Part shown: in pieces, positions 33,362 to 40,726 of the stretch
Layout of the letters: each line of letters opens with the position of its first letter
How positions within the stretch are numbered: position 1 is the first letter of the stretch
Source of the DNA: a virus
Length of the DNA stretch: 41,585 nucleotides
Reading direction: 5' to 3' (one strand)
IMG/VR virus record: IMGVR_UViG_3300021138_000060
Span: 1 to 41,585 of that record
Made by a program: the position numbers and the translations under genes
Notes under the pieces: generated by a model
What the model saw: only the letters and a program-made list of their open reading frames with translations
Told to the model about the DNA's origin: nothing
The model's database searches: none

Positions 33362-34549
33362 TGGAAATTAAAATTGAAATGGACGATCTTCGCAAGCGTC
33401 GTCTTATGTTATGTGTGCCAATGTATGGTAGTTCTGCCTCGTAATTTAGTAATTTATTACGATAATTGAGTGAATTGCTGGAAACTCCTTAGAGCCAATG
33501 ATCTACACGATATACTGAAAAATGTATCGAACAGACCGAAAAACATTGGATTGGACAATCAGCAGCCAAGCCCCTAAGTCATTAAAAATGATATGGTGAA
33601 GGTTCAACGACTATCCCGTAAGGGAGTAGAGAATAAGCCGACGATTCTCGAAGTGCTCAACTCCTATTTGAAATAGGATGAAGATATAGTCTAATCTTTA
33701 TAGAAATATAAAGCAGTTTCTCAAAAGAAACGATATGAATTTTGCGAATTCATGTGAATATAAATGGGTCAATGTGTAGGGATGTTCGCCAAATCTGTTG
33801 CTGATTTGACTGCAATGTGCGCAGCAAATGGTATTCATATGCAGTCTTACTTCCTCTTTAACGAATCTCTTATTACTCGTGCTCGTAATTATTGCGTTGA
33901 TGAATTCATGCGTTCTGATTGCACACATATGATGTTCATCGATTCGGATATTGGTTTCGATCCGCGTGATGTTCTTGCGATGTTGGCTTTGCAGTCTGAT
34001 GATTCCGACTATGATGTTCTTGCTGGTCCTTATCCCAAGAAGTGCATTAGCTGGGAAAAGATTAAACTTGCTGTTGATAAGGGTATGGCAGATGAAAACC
34101 CGAATGCACTAGAACGTTTCGTTGGTGATTACGTTTTCAATCCAAAAGGCGGTGGCGGTTCATTCCGTATTGATGAGCCTATCGAAGTTTCTGAAATTGG
34201 CACCGGTTTCATGATGACTCGTAAAAGCACTTTTGAAAAGTTCCGTGACGCTTATCCTCAATATTCCTATAAGCCGGATCACATCCGCACAGAACATTTC
34301 GATGGAACCCGCGAAATTCATATGTATTTCCAGGCCGAGATCGAACCGGAATCGAAGCGTTATCTTTCCGAAGATTATTGGTTTTGTCATTATCTAGGTA
34401 AGATTGGTGGTAAAATTTGGTATTGTCCTTGGATGCGTCTTCAGCACGTTGGTAGCTATATCTTTGGTGGTTCTCTTGCAGACCTCGCATCTATTGGAGC
34501 ACCTGCAACGGCTGCACCAGAAATGCTAGGAAAAAAAGAATTAAGTTGA
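33361..34549 (+). CDS. GT-A glycosyltransferase, gene interrupted by a group I intron
   Basis: Exon 1 is 33361-33429 (23 codons, ending CVPMYG) and exon 2 is 33767-34549 (starting GQCVGMFAKS). Joined they give 283 residues and the continuous motif VPMYGGQCVGMFAKSVADL, usual for phage members of this family. CTHMMFIDSDIGF contains the D-x-D metal/nucleotide-sugar site (D82, D84); EIGTGFMMTRKSTFEKF and SEDYWFCHYLGKIGGKIWY follow as in GT-A enzymes. Without recognising the intron the gene would be wrongly started at an ATG (33764) whose bases belong to the intron. Substrate unknown. Confidence 0.82.
33430..33766 (+). ncRNA. ORF-less group I self-splicing intron
   Basis: 337 nt. 5' splice site after U33429 with P1 GGU/GCC (U-G wobble); 3' splice site after omega-G 33766. 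Core elements in order: P (AATTGCTGGAAACTCC, from 33473), Q (AATCAGCAGCCAAGC, from 33557), R (GTTCAACGACTATCCCG, from 33602) and S (AAGATATAGTCT, 33681-33692). R and S form P7 (GACTA/TAGTC). P2 is CGTAAT/ATTACG. Three hairpins near the 3' end (CTTTATA/TATAAAG, GTTTCT/AGAAAC, ATGAATT/AATTCAT) are P9-type. Similar to the T4 td/nrdB introns, subgroup IA likely. No endonuclease gene inside. Confidence 0.9.
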
Positions 34550-34574
34550 CGAACGCTGGCAGTTGGGTTATACT
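34546..34574 (+). promoter_or_regulatory. Sigma-70 promoter before gene 45
   Basis: TTGACG, 17 bp, TATACT, directly behind the glycosyltransferase stop and 35 bp before the sliding clamp start. Confidence 0.7.
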
Positions 34575-34584
34575 TGACTGCCAG
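34556..34584 (+). promoter_or_regulatory. Inverted repeat over the gene 45 promoter
   Basis: Perfect arms CTGGCAGT (34556-34563) and ACTGCCAG (34577-34584) flank the -10 box TATACT. Possible operator for a repressor, or, on readthrough RNA, a hairpin ending upstream transcription (TAACTTTTAT follows). Confidence 0.5.
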
Positions 34585-34608
34585 TAACTTTTATATGATG
34601 AGGATATA

Positions 34609-35244
34609 ATGATTTTAAACCCTAAGACTTTGAATGTTTTGAAGAATTTTGCTTCGATCAATCCGTCTGCTCTGATCAAGAAAGGTTCTGTTATCCGAAC
34701 TATGTCTCCCACTCAAAGCGTTATGGCTGTGGCTACTGTGCCTGATGTTTTTGATACTGAATTCGCTGTATACAACTTGTCACGTTTTATTAACACCATT
34801 AGTTTGCTCGGCAATCCTGAGTTGATTTTTGGTGAGCATTCGGTCCTAATTAAGGATGATCAGCGTTCTGTTGTTTATCACTATACTGAACCATCTTTAC
34901 TTGCACTTCCTGTTCGTGATAAAAATCCAACGTTACGTAATGTTGAAGCCGAAGTTATTTTAACGCACAAGAATATTCAGGACGTTAATAAGGCACTTGG
35001 TGTTCTTGGTCTTTCAGATATCGCAATTTCAGGTGACGGCAACCAAGTCATGCTACAAGCAATTGACAGCAAGCAGAATGATAATTTCAGTATCGTAATT
35101 GGCGAAACCACTAAGACTTTCCGTTCCATTCTGCGACAAGAAAATCTTAAGATGGTAGCTGGCGATTATCAGGTTCAGTTATCACCCAGTGCTGCGTATT
35201 TCAGGGGCGAAGATATCGAATATTGGATCGCTCTGGAATCCTAA
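34609..35244 (+). CDS. gp45: DNA polymerase sliding clamp gp45
   Basis: 211 residues (T4: 228). ILNPKTLNVLKNFASINPSA then LIKKGSVIRTMSP and EFAVYNLSRFINTISLLGNP are diagnostic. It is the trimeric processivity factor, loaded by gp44/62, and in T4 also the activator of gp55-dependent late transcription. Own promoter at 34546. Confidence 0.93.
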   Translation: MILNPKTLNVLKNFASINPSALIKKGSVIRTMSPTQSVMAVATVPDVFDTEFAVYNLSRFINTISLLGNPELIFGEHSVLIKDDQRSVVYHYTEPSLLALPVRDKNPTLRNVEAEVILTHKNIQDVNKALGVLGLSDIAISGDGNQVMLQAIDSKQNDNFSIVIGETTKTFRSILRQENLKMVAGDYQVQLSPSAAYFRGEDIEYWIALES

Positions 35245-35252
35245 GAAACTAC

Positions 35253-35281
35253 TTGACACAATTCAACAAGGGGGGTATATT
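35253..35281 (+). promoter_or_regulatory. Sigma-70 promoter before gene 44
   Basis: TTGACA, 17 bp (ending in GGGGGG), TATATT. The -10 box lies in the arm of the hairpin at 35268-35299. Confidence 0.75.
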
Positions 35282-35299
35282 CATATGTATATCCCCCTT
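35268..35299 (+). promoter_or_regulatory. Hairpin overlapping the gene 44 promoter
   Basis: AAGGGGG(G)TATA pairs with TATA(T)CCCCCTT around TTCATATG; TTTATATT follows the stem. On mRNA from gene 45 it could end transcription; on DNA it spans the -10 box and start site of the gene 44 promoter, and RNA from this promoter would begin within it. Confidence 0.6.
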
Positions 35300-35317
35300 T
35301 ATATTATGGAGCTAAAA

Positions 35318-36256
35318 ATGCTTGAGCACTTTTTGTGGGTCGAGAAATATCGTCCTCACACTATTGCCGATACTATCCTTCCTATTGATTTGAAAACGAT
35401 CTTTCAAAAGTTTGTTGATGACAAGAATCTACCCAACATGACTTTGTTTGGTGGTCCTGGGATTGGTAAGACCACTGTTGCTCGCGCTATCCTTGAAGAA
35501 ATTGATTGTGATTATATCGTCATCAATGGGTCGCTAAATGGTAACATCGACACTCTACGAAACGATATTGCCAACTTCGCATCTTCCATGTCTTTCAATG
35601 GAACCCGCAAGTATGTCATTTTGGACGAAGCAGATTATCTAAATCCCAATTCTACTCAGCCTGCTCTTCGCAATTTTATGGAAGAATTTTCAAAGAATTG
35701 TGGTTTCATTCTGACTTGCAACAACAAGAATAGAATTATTCCTGCTTTGCAATCTCGTGCGCCAGTGGTTGAGTTCAATATCAAAAAAGATGAAATGCCC
35801 AAGATCGCCATGCAGTTCATGAAGCGGGCTGAATTCATTCTGAATGCAGAGAACGTTTCATATGACAAGAAGGTTCTGTCTGTTGTCATTACCAAGCACT
35901 TCCCTGATTGGCGTCGTATTTTAAATGAATTGCAACGTTATTCTGCTACCGGTGCGATTGATAACGGTATTCTGTCTAGGTTTCAGGAAGTCCCCATTAA
36001 GGAAGTCATCAATCTTTGTAAAAATAAGGAATTTGATGCTCTTCGAAAGTGGACAGCCGAAAACACTGACATTGATCAGAATGACGTATTCAGCATGATC
36101 TATGAGTATTCCGATTCATCATTCAGTAAGCGTTCTATTCCTGTCCTTATCCTTAAGATTGCCGAGTATCAATACAAGGGTAGTTTTGTTGCTAATCAGG
36201 AATTGAACCTTTTGGCTTTCTTTGTTGAAATTATTCGTGAGTGTGAATTCCTATGA
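35318..36256 (+). CDS. gp44: Clamp loader large subunit gp44
   Basis: 312 residues (T4: 319) from ATG 35318, with GGAG 6 nt before. LWVEKYRPHTIADTILP, Walker A GGPGIGKT (45-52), Walker B VILDEADYL (~100-108) and the sensor/Arg-finger region FILTCNNKNRIIPALQSRAP are complete. AAA+ ATPase that opens gp45 with gp62. ATGA overlap with gp62. Confidence 0.95.
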   Translation: MLEHFLWVEKYRPHTIADTILPIDLKTIFQKFVDDKNLPNMTLFGGPGIGKTTVARAILEEIDCDYIVINGSLNGNIDTLRNDIANFASSMSFNGTRKYVILDEADYLNPNSTQPALRNFMEEFSKNCGFILTCNNKNRIIPALQSRAPVVEFNIKKDEMPKIAMQFMKRAEFILNAENVSYDKKVLSVVITKHFPDWRRILNELQRYSATGAIDNGILSRFQEVPIKEVINLCKNKEFDALRKWTAENTDIDQNDVFSMIYEYSDSSFSKRSIPVLILKIAEYQYKGSFVANQELNLLAFFVEIIRECEFL

Positions 36257-36681
36257 CCGAAAAAAATACTGAGAAGCGTATTGACGTGTGGGCGCTTCTC
36301 AATTCCATGAAGAACCATAAGAACTATATTTTTGATGAAGAAACCGAGAAGGTATATACATCATGGATCGTCAATAAGTCAATTGCGTCTTTCCCGGAAT
36401 ATCTATATTATGCGGATAGAATGAACGTATATCATCAATTGCCCAAGAAGATGCAATATGATTTTTATTTTTATTCTCTGCCCAAAGATCACCGGTATGC
36501 TAAGTGGTTGAAAAAGGATAAGAATTCTGATGATAAATATATCGAAGAACTGGCTAAGATTTCGAATATTTCGTTGCGTAAGGCTGAGATTGCTTGGGGC
36601 GTTTTGACCAACAAGCAACGGGAAGAAATTATAGAACGGTTTTTCAATCCCGAGTCGAAAAACTCCAAAAATAATAAATAA
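36253..36681 (+). CDS. gp62: Clamp loader small subunit gp62
   Basis: 142 residues (T4: 187). The position directly after gp44, the N-terminal helix DVWALLNSMKNHKNYIFDEE and NKSIASFPEYLYYADRMNVY fit gp62, the non-ATPase subunit of the loader. The C-terminus is lysine/asparagine-rich. Confidence 0.85.
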   Translation: MTEKNTEKRIDVWALLNSMKNHKNYIFDEETEKVYTSWIVNKSIASFPEYLYYADRMNVYHQLPKKMQYDFYFYSLPKDHRYAKWLKKDKNSDDKYIEELAKISNISLRKAEIAWGVLTNKQREEIIERFFNPESKNSKNNK

Positions 36682-36708
36682 TGGAGAAAACAATGAGGTA
36701 TCGAAACT

Positions 36709-37110
36709 ATGTCAATTTTAGAATCATTTGTGGAGGTGAAACTAGCTAGTGAAGAAGATTTCCTAAAGATCAAGGAAACACTAACACGAATTGGTGTAGC
36801 GTCTCGTAAAGAAAAGAAACTTTATCAATCCTGCCATATTTTACATAAACGAGGTCGTTATTATATTGTTCATTTTAAAGAACTTTTTGCCCTTGATGGA
36901 AAATCTACCGACTTCTCAGACGAAGATCGTGGTAGACGCAACGCTATTGCACAGTTGCTAGAAGATTGGAATTTGGTCGCAGTTATTAATAATGACGAAC
37001 TTTTTGATTTGAAATCACCAATTAGTCAAATCAAAATTATTTCGCATAAAGAAAAATCTGAATGGATACTCGAAGCAAAATATACGATTGGAAAAAAGAG
37101 AAATACATAA
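36709..37110 (+). CDS. regA: Translational repressor RegA
   Basis: 133 residues (T4: 122). EDFLKIKETLTRIGVASRKE, LYQSCHILHKRGRYYIVHFK and AIAQLLEDWNLVAVI closely match T4 RegA, which binds around start codons of early mRNAs (in T4, gene 44 and regA itself among others). Order 45-44-62-regA as in T4. Overlaps the next gene (TAATG). Confidence 0.95.
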   Translation: MSILESFVEVKLASEEDFLKIKETLTRIGVASRKEKKLYQSCHILHKRGRYYIVHFKELFALDGKSTDFSDEDRGRRNAIAQLLEDWNLVAVINNDELFDLKSPISQIKIISHKEKSEWILEAKYTIGKKRNT

Positions 37111-37463
37111 TGTGGACTTTTTGGAAAATAAAGAAAACGCCAGCAGAACGTAAAAGCGAAGCGGAAGTGAAATTGGCCCAATTGGAGCAAATTTTGTTTC
37201 CGCCTTTTACTACTGAATCGATGCCAGATGGAACCATTTTTCATATGGATTATTCAGCGGACAGCAACTTGTCTGCCGCATTGATTGATTTACAGGATGG
37301 AACCAATGATCGTGTGACGCAAAAAACGATTGCCAAAGTATTAAAAAACCTTGAAGATGCACGTAAAGTTTTGGAAGCATATCCATTCATGGACAAACGT
37401 GCCAAGTATGTTATCGTTGACACAGAAAAAGATGACGAGGCAGAAACTAATGACGAATTCTGA
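37110..37463 (+). CDS. Unknown protein following RegA
   Basis: 117 residues from ATG 37110, overlapping the RegA stop. N-terminus MWTFWKIKKTPAERKSEAEV then helical (VTQKTIAKVLKNLEDARKVL), acidic C-terminus (DTEKDDEAETNDEF). No motif recognised. Confidence 0.6.
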   Translation: MWTFWKIKKTPAERKSEAEVKLAQLEQILFPPFTTESMPDGTIFHMDYSADSNLSAALIDLQDGTNDRVTQKTIAKVLKNLEDARKVLEAYPFMDKRAKYVIVDTEKDDEAETNDEF

Positions 37464-37641
37464 CGAACTTTTAGCGGCCATAAAAAAATACGTCCAGACC
37501 ATGATTGATCTGGACGCTGATAAAAAAAATTGTGATCCGTGGTCATTTCAAAAGCATATGAGAGAAGACCACGAACCAGCAGAAGCAGAACTTAAAAAAC
37601 TATTAGAAAAAATTTTTATTCTTGGTGTTCAGAACAAGTAG
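37450..37641 (+). CDS. Small acidic helical protein, unknown
   Basis: 63 residues from ATG 37450 (MTNSDELLAAIKKYVQTM), overlapping the preceding gene by 14 nt. Two helices are predicted from the pattern (PAEAELKKLLEKIFIL). Its 3' end overlaps the 3' end of the convergent minus-strand gene by 26 bp. Confidence 0.55.
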   Translation: MTNSDELLAAIKKYVQTMIDLDADKKNCDPWSFQKHMREDHEPAEAELKKLLEKIFILGVQNK

Positions 37642-38032
37642 AAAGATATCCGCCACCTTTAGTTAGATAACCACATGTAGCTGGTTTAAGACACCCAGGT
37701 TCATCACAAATCAGACCCACATCATCAGCAATGAATCCTTCCTTCTTCATAATAAGACGGAATTCATCATTGACCGTGGCAACAGGACCGGAACAATACC
37801 AATCCATGTAGTTCCCCTTGTCAACGATTTTGGAAATCAAACTACCAGCACCACGAAATGAATAAGCACAGCGTAGCAATTTATCTCGATATTTTACGTA
37901 ATACCATTCCACATTAGCAAGAGAAGACCAAACTGTTTTGCATAGTTCTTCATCGGTCTTCATTCGTTCCCCAAGGTATTTTTCGATCACCTGTTCAAAA
38001 TGATCGTAGATGGTCGCTCCATTATATAACAT
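37616..38032 (-). CDS. Unknown early protein with C-terminal Cys/His cluster
   Basis: 138 residues from ATG 38032 (a TTG at 38059 is in frame but lies inside the small gene upstream). The C-terminus CDEPGCLKPATCGYL ... LSTCSEHQ has C-x4-C-x5-C ... C-x2-H spacing that could bind zinc. The middle (WYYVKYRDKLLRCAYSFRGA) is not recognised. Last gene of the leftward operon; it converges on the RegA operon. Confidence 0.6.
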   Translation of the reverse strand: MLYNGATIYDHFEQVIEKYLGERMKTDEELCKTVWSSLANVEWYYVKYRDKLLRCAYSFRGAGSLISKIVDKGNYMDWYCSGPVATVNDEFRLIMKKEGFIADDVGLICDEPGCLKPATCGYLTKGGGYLSTCSEHQE

Positions 38033-38159
38033 TTGTTTGGTCTTTCCAATTAGAAGCAAAACAAGACATTTTCAATAATTCTGGACCCATATCTTTTGCT
38101 GCTTTAAGTGCTGCTTCATACAATATCTTTTCTATTTCTTGTTTTTTCATTTTGTTCAT
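38022..38159 (-). CDS. Small helical protein, unknown
   Basis: 45 residues, MNKMKKQEIEKILYEAALKA then AKDMGPELLKMSCF. ATG 38159 overlaps the upstream stop (ATGA) and the end overlaps the downstream ATG, so it fits the coupled operon. No further identification. Confidence 0.5.
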   Translation of the reverse strand: MNKMKKQEIEKILYEAALKAAKDMGPELLKMSCFASNWKDQTNVI

Positions 38160-38500
38160 CCCTTATACTTTTTTGTTAGACGTTCGTATTCTTTTTGATC
38201 TTGCTCATCTTGTAATTTTTCTGCCCGTTTTTCTTGTGCAATACGGCGTTCCATTCGAACATTAGTTTCCCGTTCTTCTTGTGCAATACGGCGTTCCATT
38301 TGAACATTAGTTTCAGGAACCAATGCTACGACTCCTACATAAGCACGGAAATCACTACTCATCATTTGAACATGTGCATCAGGTCCGTGTTTCTTGATCA
38401 ATTTTTTAACATGGTTTAAAAGAAGTTCTAAATTTATATAGTTTACATACAACGTATCGACTTCAGCTTTAACCATCTTACGTTTACAATTTACATCCAT
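38156..38500 (-). CDS. Unknown protein with coiled-coil tail and internal duplication
   Basis: 114 residues. N-terminal ~70 residues are a small mixed domain (YVNYINLELLLNHVKKLIKK). The C-terminal part is a charged coiled coil containing a 15-residue duplication (ETNVQMERRIAQEER / ETNVRMERRIAQEKR). Function unknown. Confidence 0.55.
   Translation of the reverse strand: MDVNCKRKMVKAEVDTLYVNYINLELLLNHVKKLIKKHGPDAHVQMMSSDFRAYVGVVALVPETNVQMERRIAQEERETNVRMERRIAQEKRAEKLQDEQDQKEYERLTKKYKG
38231..38320 (-). repeat. 45-bp tandem duplication in a coding region
   Basis: Units 38231-38275 and 38276-38320 share nearly all bases (both begin TTCTTGTGCAATACGGCGTT on the plus strand). It encodes the 15-residue coiled-coil duplication. 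Confidence 0.85.
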
Positions 38501-38501
38501 A

Positions 38502-39203
38502 TTACTTCATCTCCTTTAGAGAATGCATATATTCCAAGTGTTTAACAAGAGCAATACTTTCACGTCCCAGTTTAGTATCACCGCGAGTGTTTGTCCAGTG
38601 CTCAATTGCTTCTGGAATGGTAAAAAACCTACAACCGGCAGTGATCCTGGTAGTCCCATCTACTTCATCAAAGATAGTAAAAGTATAACCATCACTGCGA
38701 TTAGCGGTCAGAACTCTATTCGTAATCTTAGCATTACCAGTGACCCTAGCATTGCCTGAGACCCTAGCATTGTCATCGACCTGAGCATTACCGCAGACCT
38801 CAGCATTACCACATACCTGAGCATTTCCATAGACCTGAGCATTGCCGAAGACCACAACATCGCCATAGACCCAAGTCTTGTCGAAGACCTGAGCATTACC
38901 AGAGACCTGAGCATTTTCATAGACCCTAGCATTGCCAAAGACCTCAGCATTACCACAGACTTCAGCATTACCATAGACCCGGGCACTATCAAAAACCTGA
39001 GCATTGTTACGGACCTCAGCATTACCACAGACTTCAGCACTATTAAAGACCCTAGCACTACCAAAGACTTTAGCCTCAAGTCCAACAAAAGCACTATCAG
39101 CAACAGAAGCTGTATCAGCAACCCAGCCACCACCATTTGAGTGTTGGTGTGCTGCTACTGGTCCTTTACCATCTTGAAAATCATACTTTGTTTCGTTAGT
39201 CAT
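38502..39203 (-). CDS. Hexapeptide-repeat beta-helix protein with C-terminal phage domain
   Basis: 233 residues from ATG 39203 (MTNETKYDFQDGKGPVAAH), with GGAGAAG upstream. Residues ~45-160 consist of about 20 hexapeptide-like units of the form G-N-A-x-V-x (VCGNAEVFGNARVYENAQVS), which would build a left-handed parallel beta-helix. The C-terminal ~70 residues contain DGYTFTIFDEVDGTTRITAG then CRFFTIPEAIEHW, a domain I recognise from phage proteins with such repeats. No acyltransferase active-site His is evident, so it may be a scaffold or binding protein. Confidence 0.7.
   Translation of the reverse strand: MTNETKYDFQDGKGPVAAHQHSNGGGWVADTASVADSAFVGLEAKVFGSARVFNSAEVCGNAEVRNNAQVFDSARVYGNAEVCGNAEVFGNARVYENAQVSGNAQVFDKTWVYGDVVVFGNAQVYGNAQVCGNAEVCGNAQVDDNARVSGNARVTGNAKITNRVLTANRSDGYTFTIFDEVDGTTRITAGCRFFTIPEAIEHWTNTRGDTKLGRESIALVKHLEYMHSLKEMK
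38717..39075 (-). repeat. 18-bp coding repeat array (hexapeptide solenoid)
   Basis: About 20 units with 18-bp periodicity; on the plus strand the recurring core is CTGAGCATT(G/A)CC followed by (A/G)(A/C)AGACC. All changes keep the frame. Confidence 0.8.
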
Positions 39204-39204
39204 A

Positions 39205-39420
39205 TCACTTCTCCGGTAGATCGTAATAATAATTCGTAATGGTAGCAACCAAACCTCCGATACCGAAGGCAATAACAAACACACCTAGAATAATAAAAGC
39301 ACAACCACAAAAATATTCTAGACCGGAGTGTTGTGGTGCTGATAGACCGGTTAAGAACGAAGTAACCCAGGCAGAAACCAACACACTCCAAAAAATAATC
39401 CTAAATTTGAGCTTGGTCAT
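39205..39420 (-). CDS. Small membrane protein with two transmembrane helices
   Basis: 71 residues from ATG 39420. Two hydrophobic segments (IIFWSVLVSAWVTSFLTGL and FIILGVFVIAFGIGGLVATI) joined by a short loop with two Cys. It overlaps the upstream gene by 20 nt and lies next to the beta-helix gene. Its place in an early operon would fit a host-membrane role; this is inference. Confidence 0.65.
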   Translation of the reverse strand: MTKLKFRIIFWSVLVSAWVTSFLTGLSAPQHSGLEYFCGCAFIILGVFVIAFGIGGLVATITNYYYDLPEK

Positions 39421-39733
39421 TTTCAATCTCCACTAATTCGCGTTCTTCGCCATAAAATTCGGCATATTCTTCATCGGTCAGCAGTTCATTACAGACCGCA
39501 AAAAGATCACCGTCTTGATATAAGAACCACTTATTTCCATTCTTGTCAATAAAAAAAGCGTTATCCAAAATAGTATTCCAGGCATCCCAATACCATTCAT
39601 GTTTTGGACCGCTCAGACATATATCAATATCTTCTTTATTGATGCCTTGCCATTCACTGAAATCACCAGCAAAAGCATATGGGACGTAGATGCCACGATT
39701 GCCGTCCAAAATACACTTAATACCTTGCGACAT
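39401..39733 (-). CDS. Conserved phage protein, unknown (MSQGIKCILDG family)
   Basis: 110 residues from ATG 39733 (AGAAGG upstream); an upstream in-frame TTG at 39778 overlaps the protease gene and is not preferred. GIKCILDGNRGIYVPYAFAG, GPKHEWYWDAWNTILDNAFF and WFLYQDGDLFAV are landmarks I have seen in short phage proteins without known function. No catalytic motif is assigned. Confidence 0.6.
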   Translation of the reverse strand: MSQGIKCILDGNRGIYVPYAFAGDFSEWQGINKEDIDICLSGPKHEWYWDAWNTILDNAFFIDKNGNKWFLYQDGDLFAVCNELLTDEEYAEFYGEERELVEIENDQAQI

Positions 39734-39771
39734 TTTTGGATACCTTCTTGCGGTTATAAACGATTTTAGAT

Positions 39772-40302
39772 TTAACAACGCGCTGTTTGAACAGAGGGTT
39801 GCTTAGGGCTTTTGCGATTGGATTTCGCTTTGCCTTCGGTTTTCTCATTTTTGACATAACGGCTATACAATCCTTTTTCTCTACCGTGTGCATCAATTTC
39901 CCAGGGTAAATCCCAATAATCTATCACGTCATCGTCAATTTTCTTACCATTCCATTTGGTGATGTTGGATGACGCAGTTTCTTGCAATTCTCCAACCGCG
40001 TATTGCTTAACATGCACCATTTCATGCGCCAATGTCAAGAGAATATTTTTACGAGAAATCGACGGATCAATATTTATGGTAAACCACCTATATTTTGAAT
40101 CATTTTCCCAATCTTCACAATAACTTTCGCCTTCATGACCACGACTTTTAAGCATACCGGTCACAAATTCGATATCAATGTGAAGCTCATCATAAACGCT
40201 TTTATCCATCAATAGGTTAGCGAAAAACTTAACAGCATTTCTCATCTTGTGTGATGTGATTTTGTTATTAACCAGATGCCTATGAGTAAACCTAATATTC
40301 AT
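39772..40302 (-). CDS. SprT-like zinc metallopeptidase
   Basis: 176 residues from ATG 40302 (AGGA upstream). The in-frame ATG at 40329 lies at or before the predicted transcript start, so it is rejected. ILLTLAHEMVHVKQY contains H-E-x-x-H (93-97), and WEIDAHGREKG supplies the downstream Glu/His expected of a third zinc ligand. The C-terminus is basic (KAKSNRKSPKQ). SprT-like proteases act on DNA-bound proteins; the role here is unknown. First gene of the leftward early operon. Confidence 0.75.
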   Translation of the reverse strand: MNIRFTHRHLVNNKITSHKMRNAVKFFANLLMDKSVYDELHIDIEFVTGMLKSRGHEGESYCEDWENDSKYRWFTINIDPSISRKNILLTLAHEMVHVKQYAVGELQETASSNITKWNGKKIDDDVIDYWDLPWEIDAHGREKGLYSRYVKNEKTEGKAKSNRKSPKQPSVQTARC

Positions 40303-40327
40303 ATGAATTCCTATATTGTCAGGAAGC

Positions 40328-40355
40328 ATTATACCAACTCCTAAAAATATGTCAA
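40328..40355 (-). promoter_or_regulatory. Leftward sigma-70 promoter of the early operon
   Basis: Minus strand TTGACA (40355-40350), 16 bp, TATAAT (40333-40328). A start near 40321 gives a short leader before ATG 40302. Confidence 0.8.
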
Positions 40356-40422
40356 ACGAAAACCACCAATAAGTTATGCAAAACTATCATGACCGATATG
40401 CGTTATGATGATACTATTTTGT

Positions 40423-40451
40423 TTGACAGCAATCATGGATGGGTATATAAA
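40423..40451 (+). promoter_or_regulatory. Rightward sigma-70 promoter
   Basis: TTGACA, 17 bp, TATAAA, 26 bp before the gene at 40478 and divergent from the leftward operon. TATAAATC within it is also a one-mismatch late box. Confidence 0.75.
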
Positions 40452-40477
40452 TCTCTCATAGACAACGGAGAGAGCAA

Positions 40478-40681
40478 ATGGCTGAAGGTCTTCAAATTCG
40501 AATTGACATTAAAAAATCTGGTAAAATTTTTTACTGGGAAATTGATGATGGTTTTGATGTGATTGCGTGTTCTCATTCGGATGGTCAAGTGTTGGCTTTT
40601 TCTTCAACTTCTTCTGCCCTCAAAGGTGCGCTGAAATTTATCGAAGAAAACGATTTTCTGTCAAAATACGACTTGACATAG
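40478..40681 (+). CDS. Small early protein, unknown
   Basis: 67 residues with ribosome site GGAGAGAG. Alternating hydrophobic strands (LQIRIDIKKSGKIFYWEIDD, GFDVIACSHSDGQV) and a C-terminal helix suggest a small alpha/beta fold. Own promoter at 40423; the next promoter's -35 box lies in its last codons. Confidence 0.6.
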   Translation: MAEGLQIRIDIKKSGKIFYWEIDDGFDVIACSHSDGQVLAFSSTSSALKGALKFIEENDFLSKYDLT

Positions 40682-40701
40682 TTTTCAAAATAATCTATGA
40701 T
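40673..40701 (+). promoter_or_regulatory. Sigma-70 promoter
   Basis: TTGACA, 17 bp, TATGAT, overlapping the end of the gene before and 26 bp ahead of ATG 40727. Confidence 0.75.
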
Positions 40702-40726
40702 ACCTTCATAAGCCAAGGAGAGTCAC

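Noticed and set aside
35189-35317. Upstream extension of gp44 from ATG 35189
   Set aside because: It overlaps the end of gene 45 and the promoter; ATG 35318 has GGAG and gives the family length.
37819-40040. Scattered TGTCAA (minus-strand TTGACA) motifs in the leftward operon
   Set aside because: None has a TATAAT-like box 16-18 bp downstream on the minus strand.
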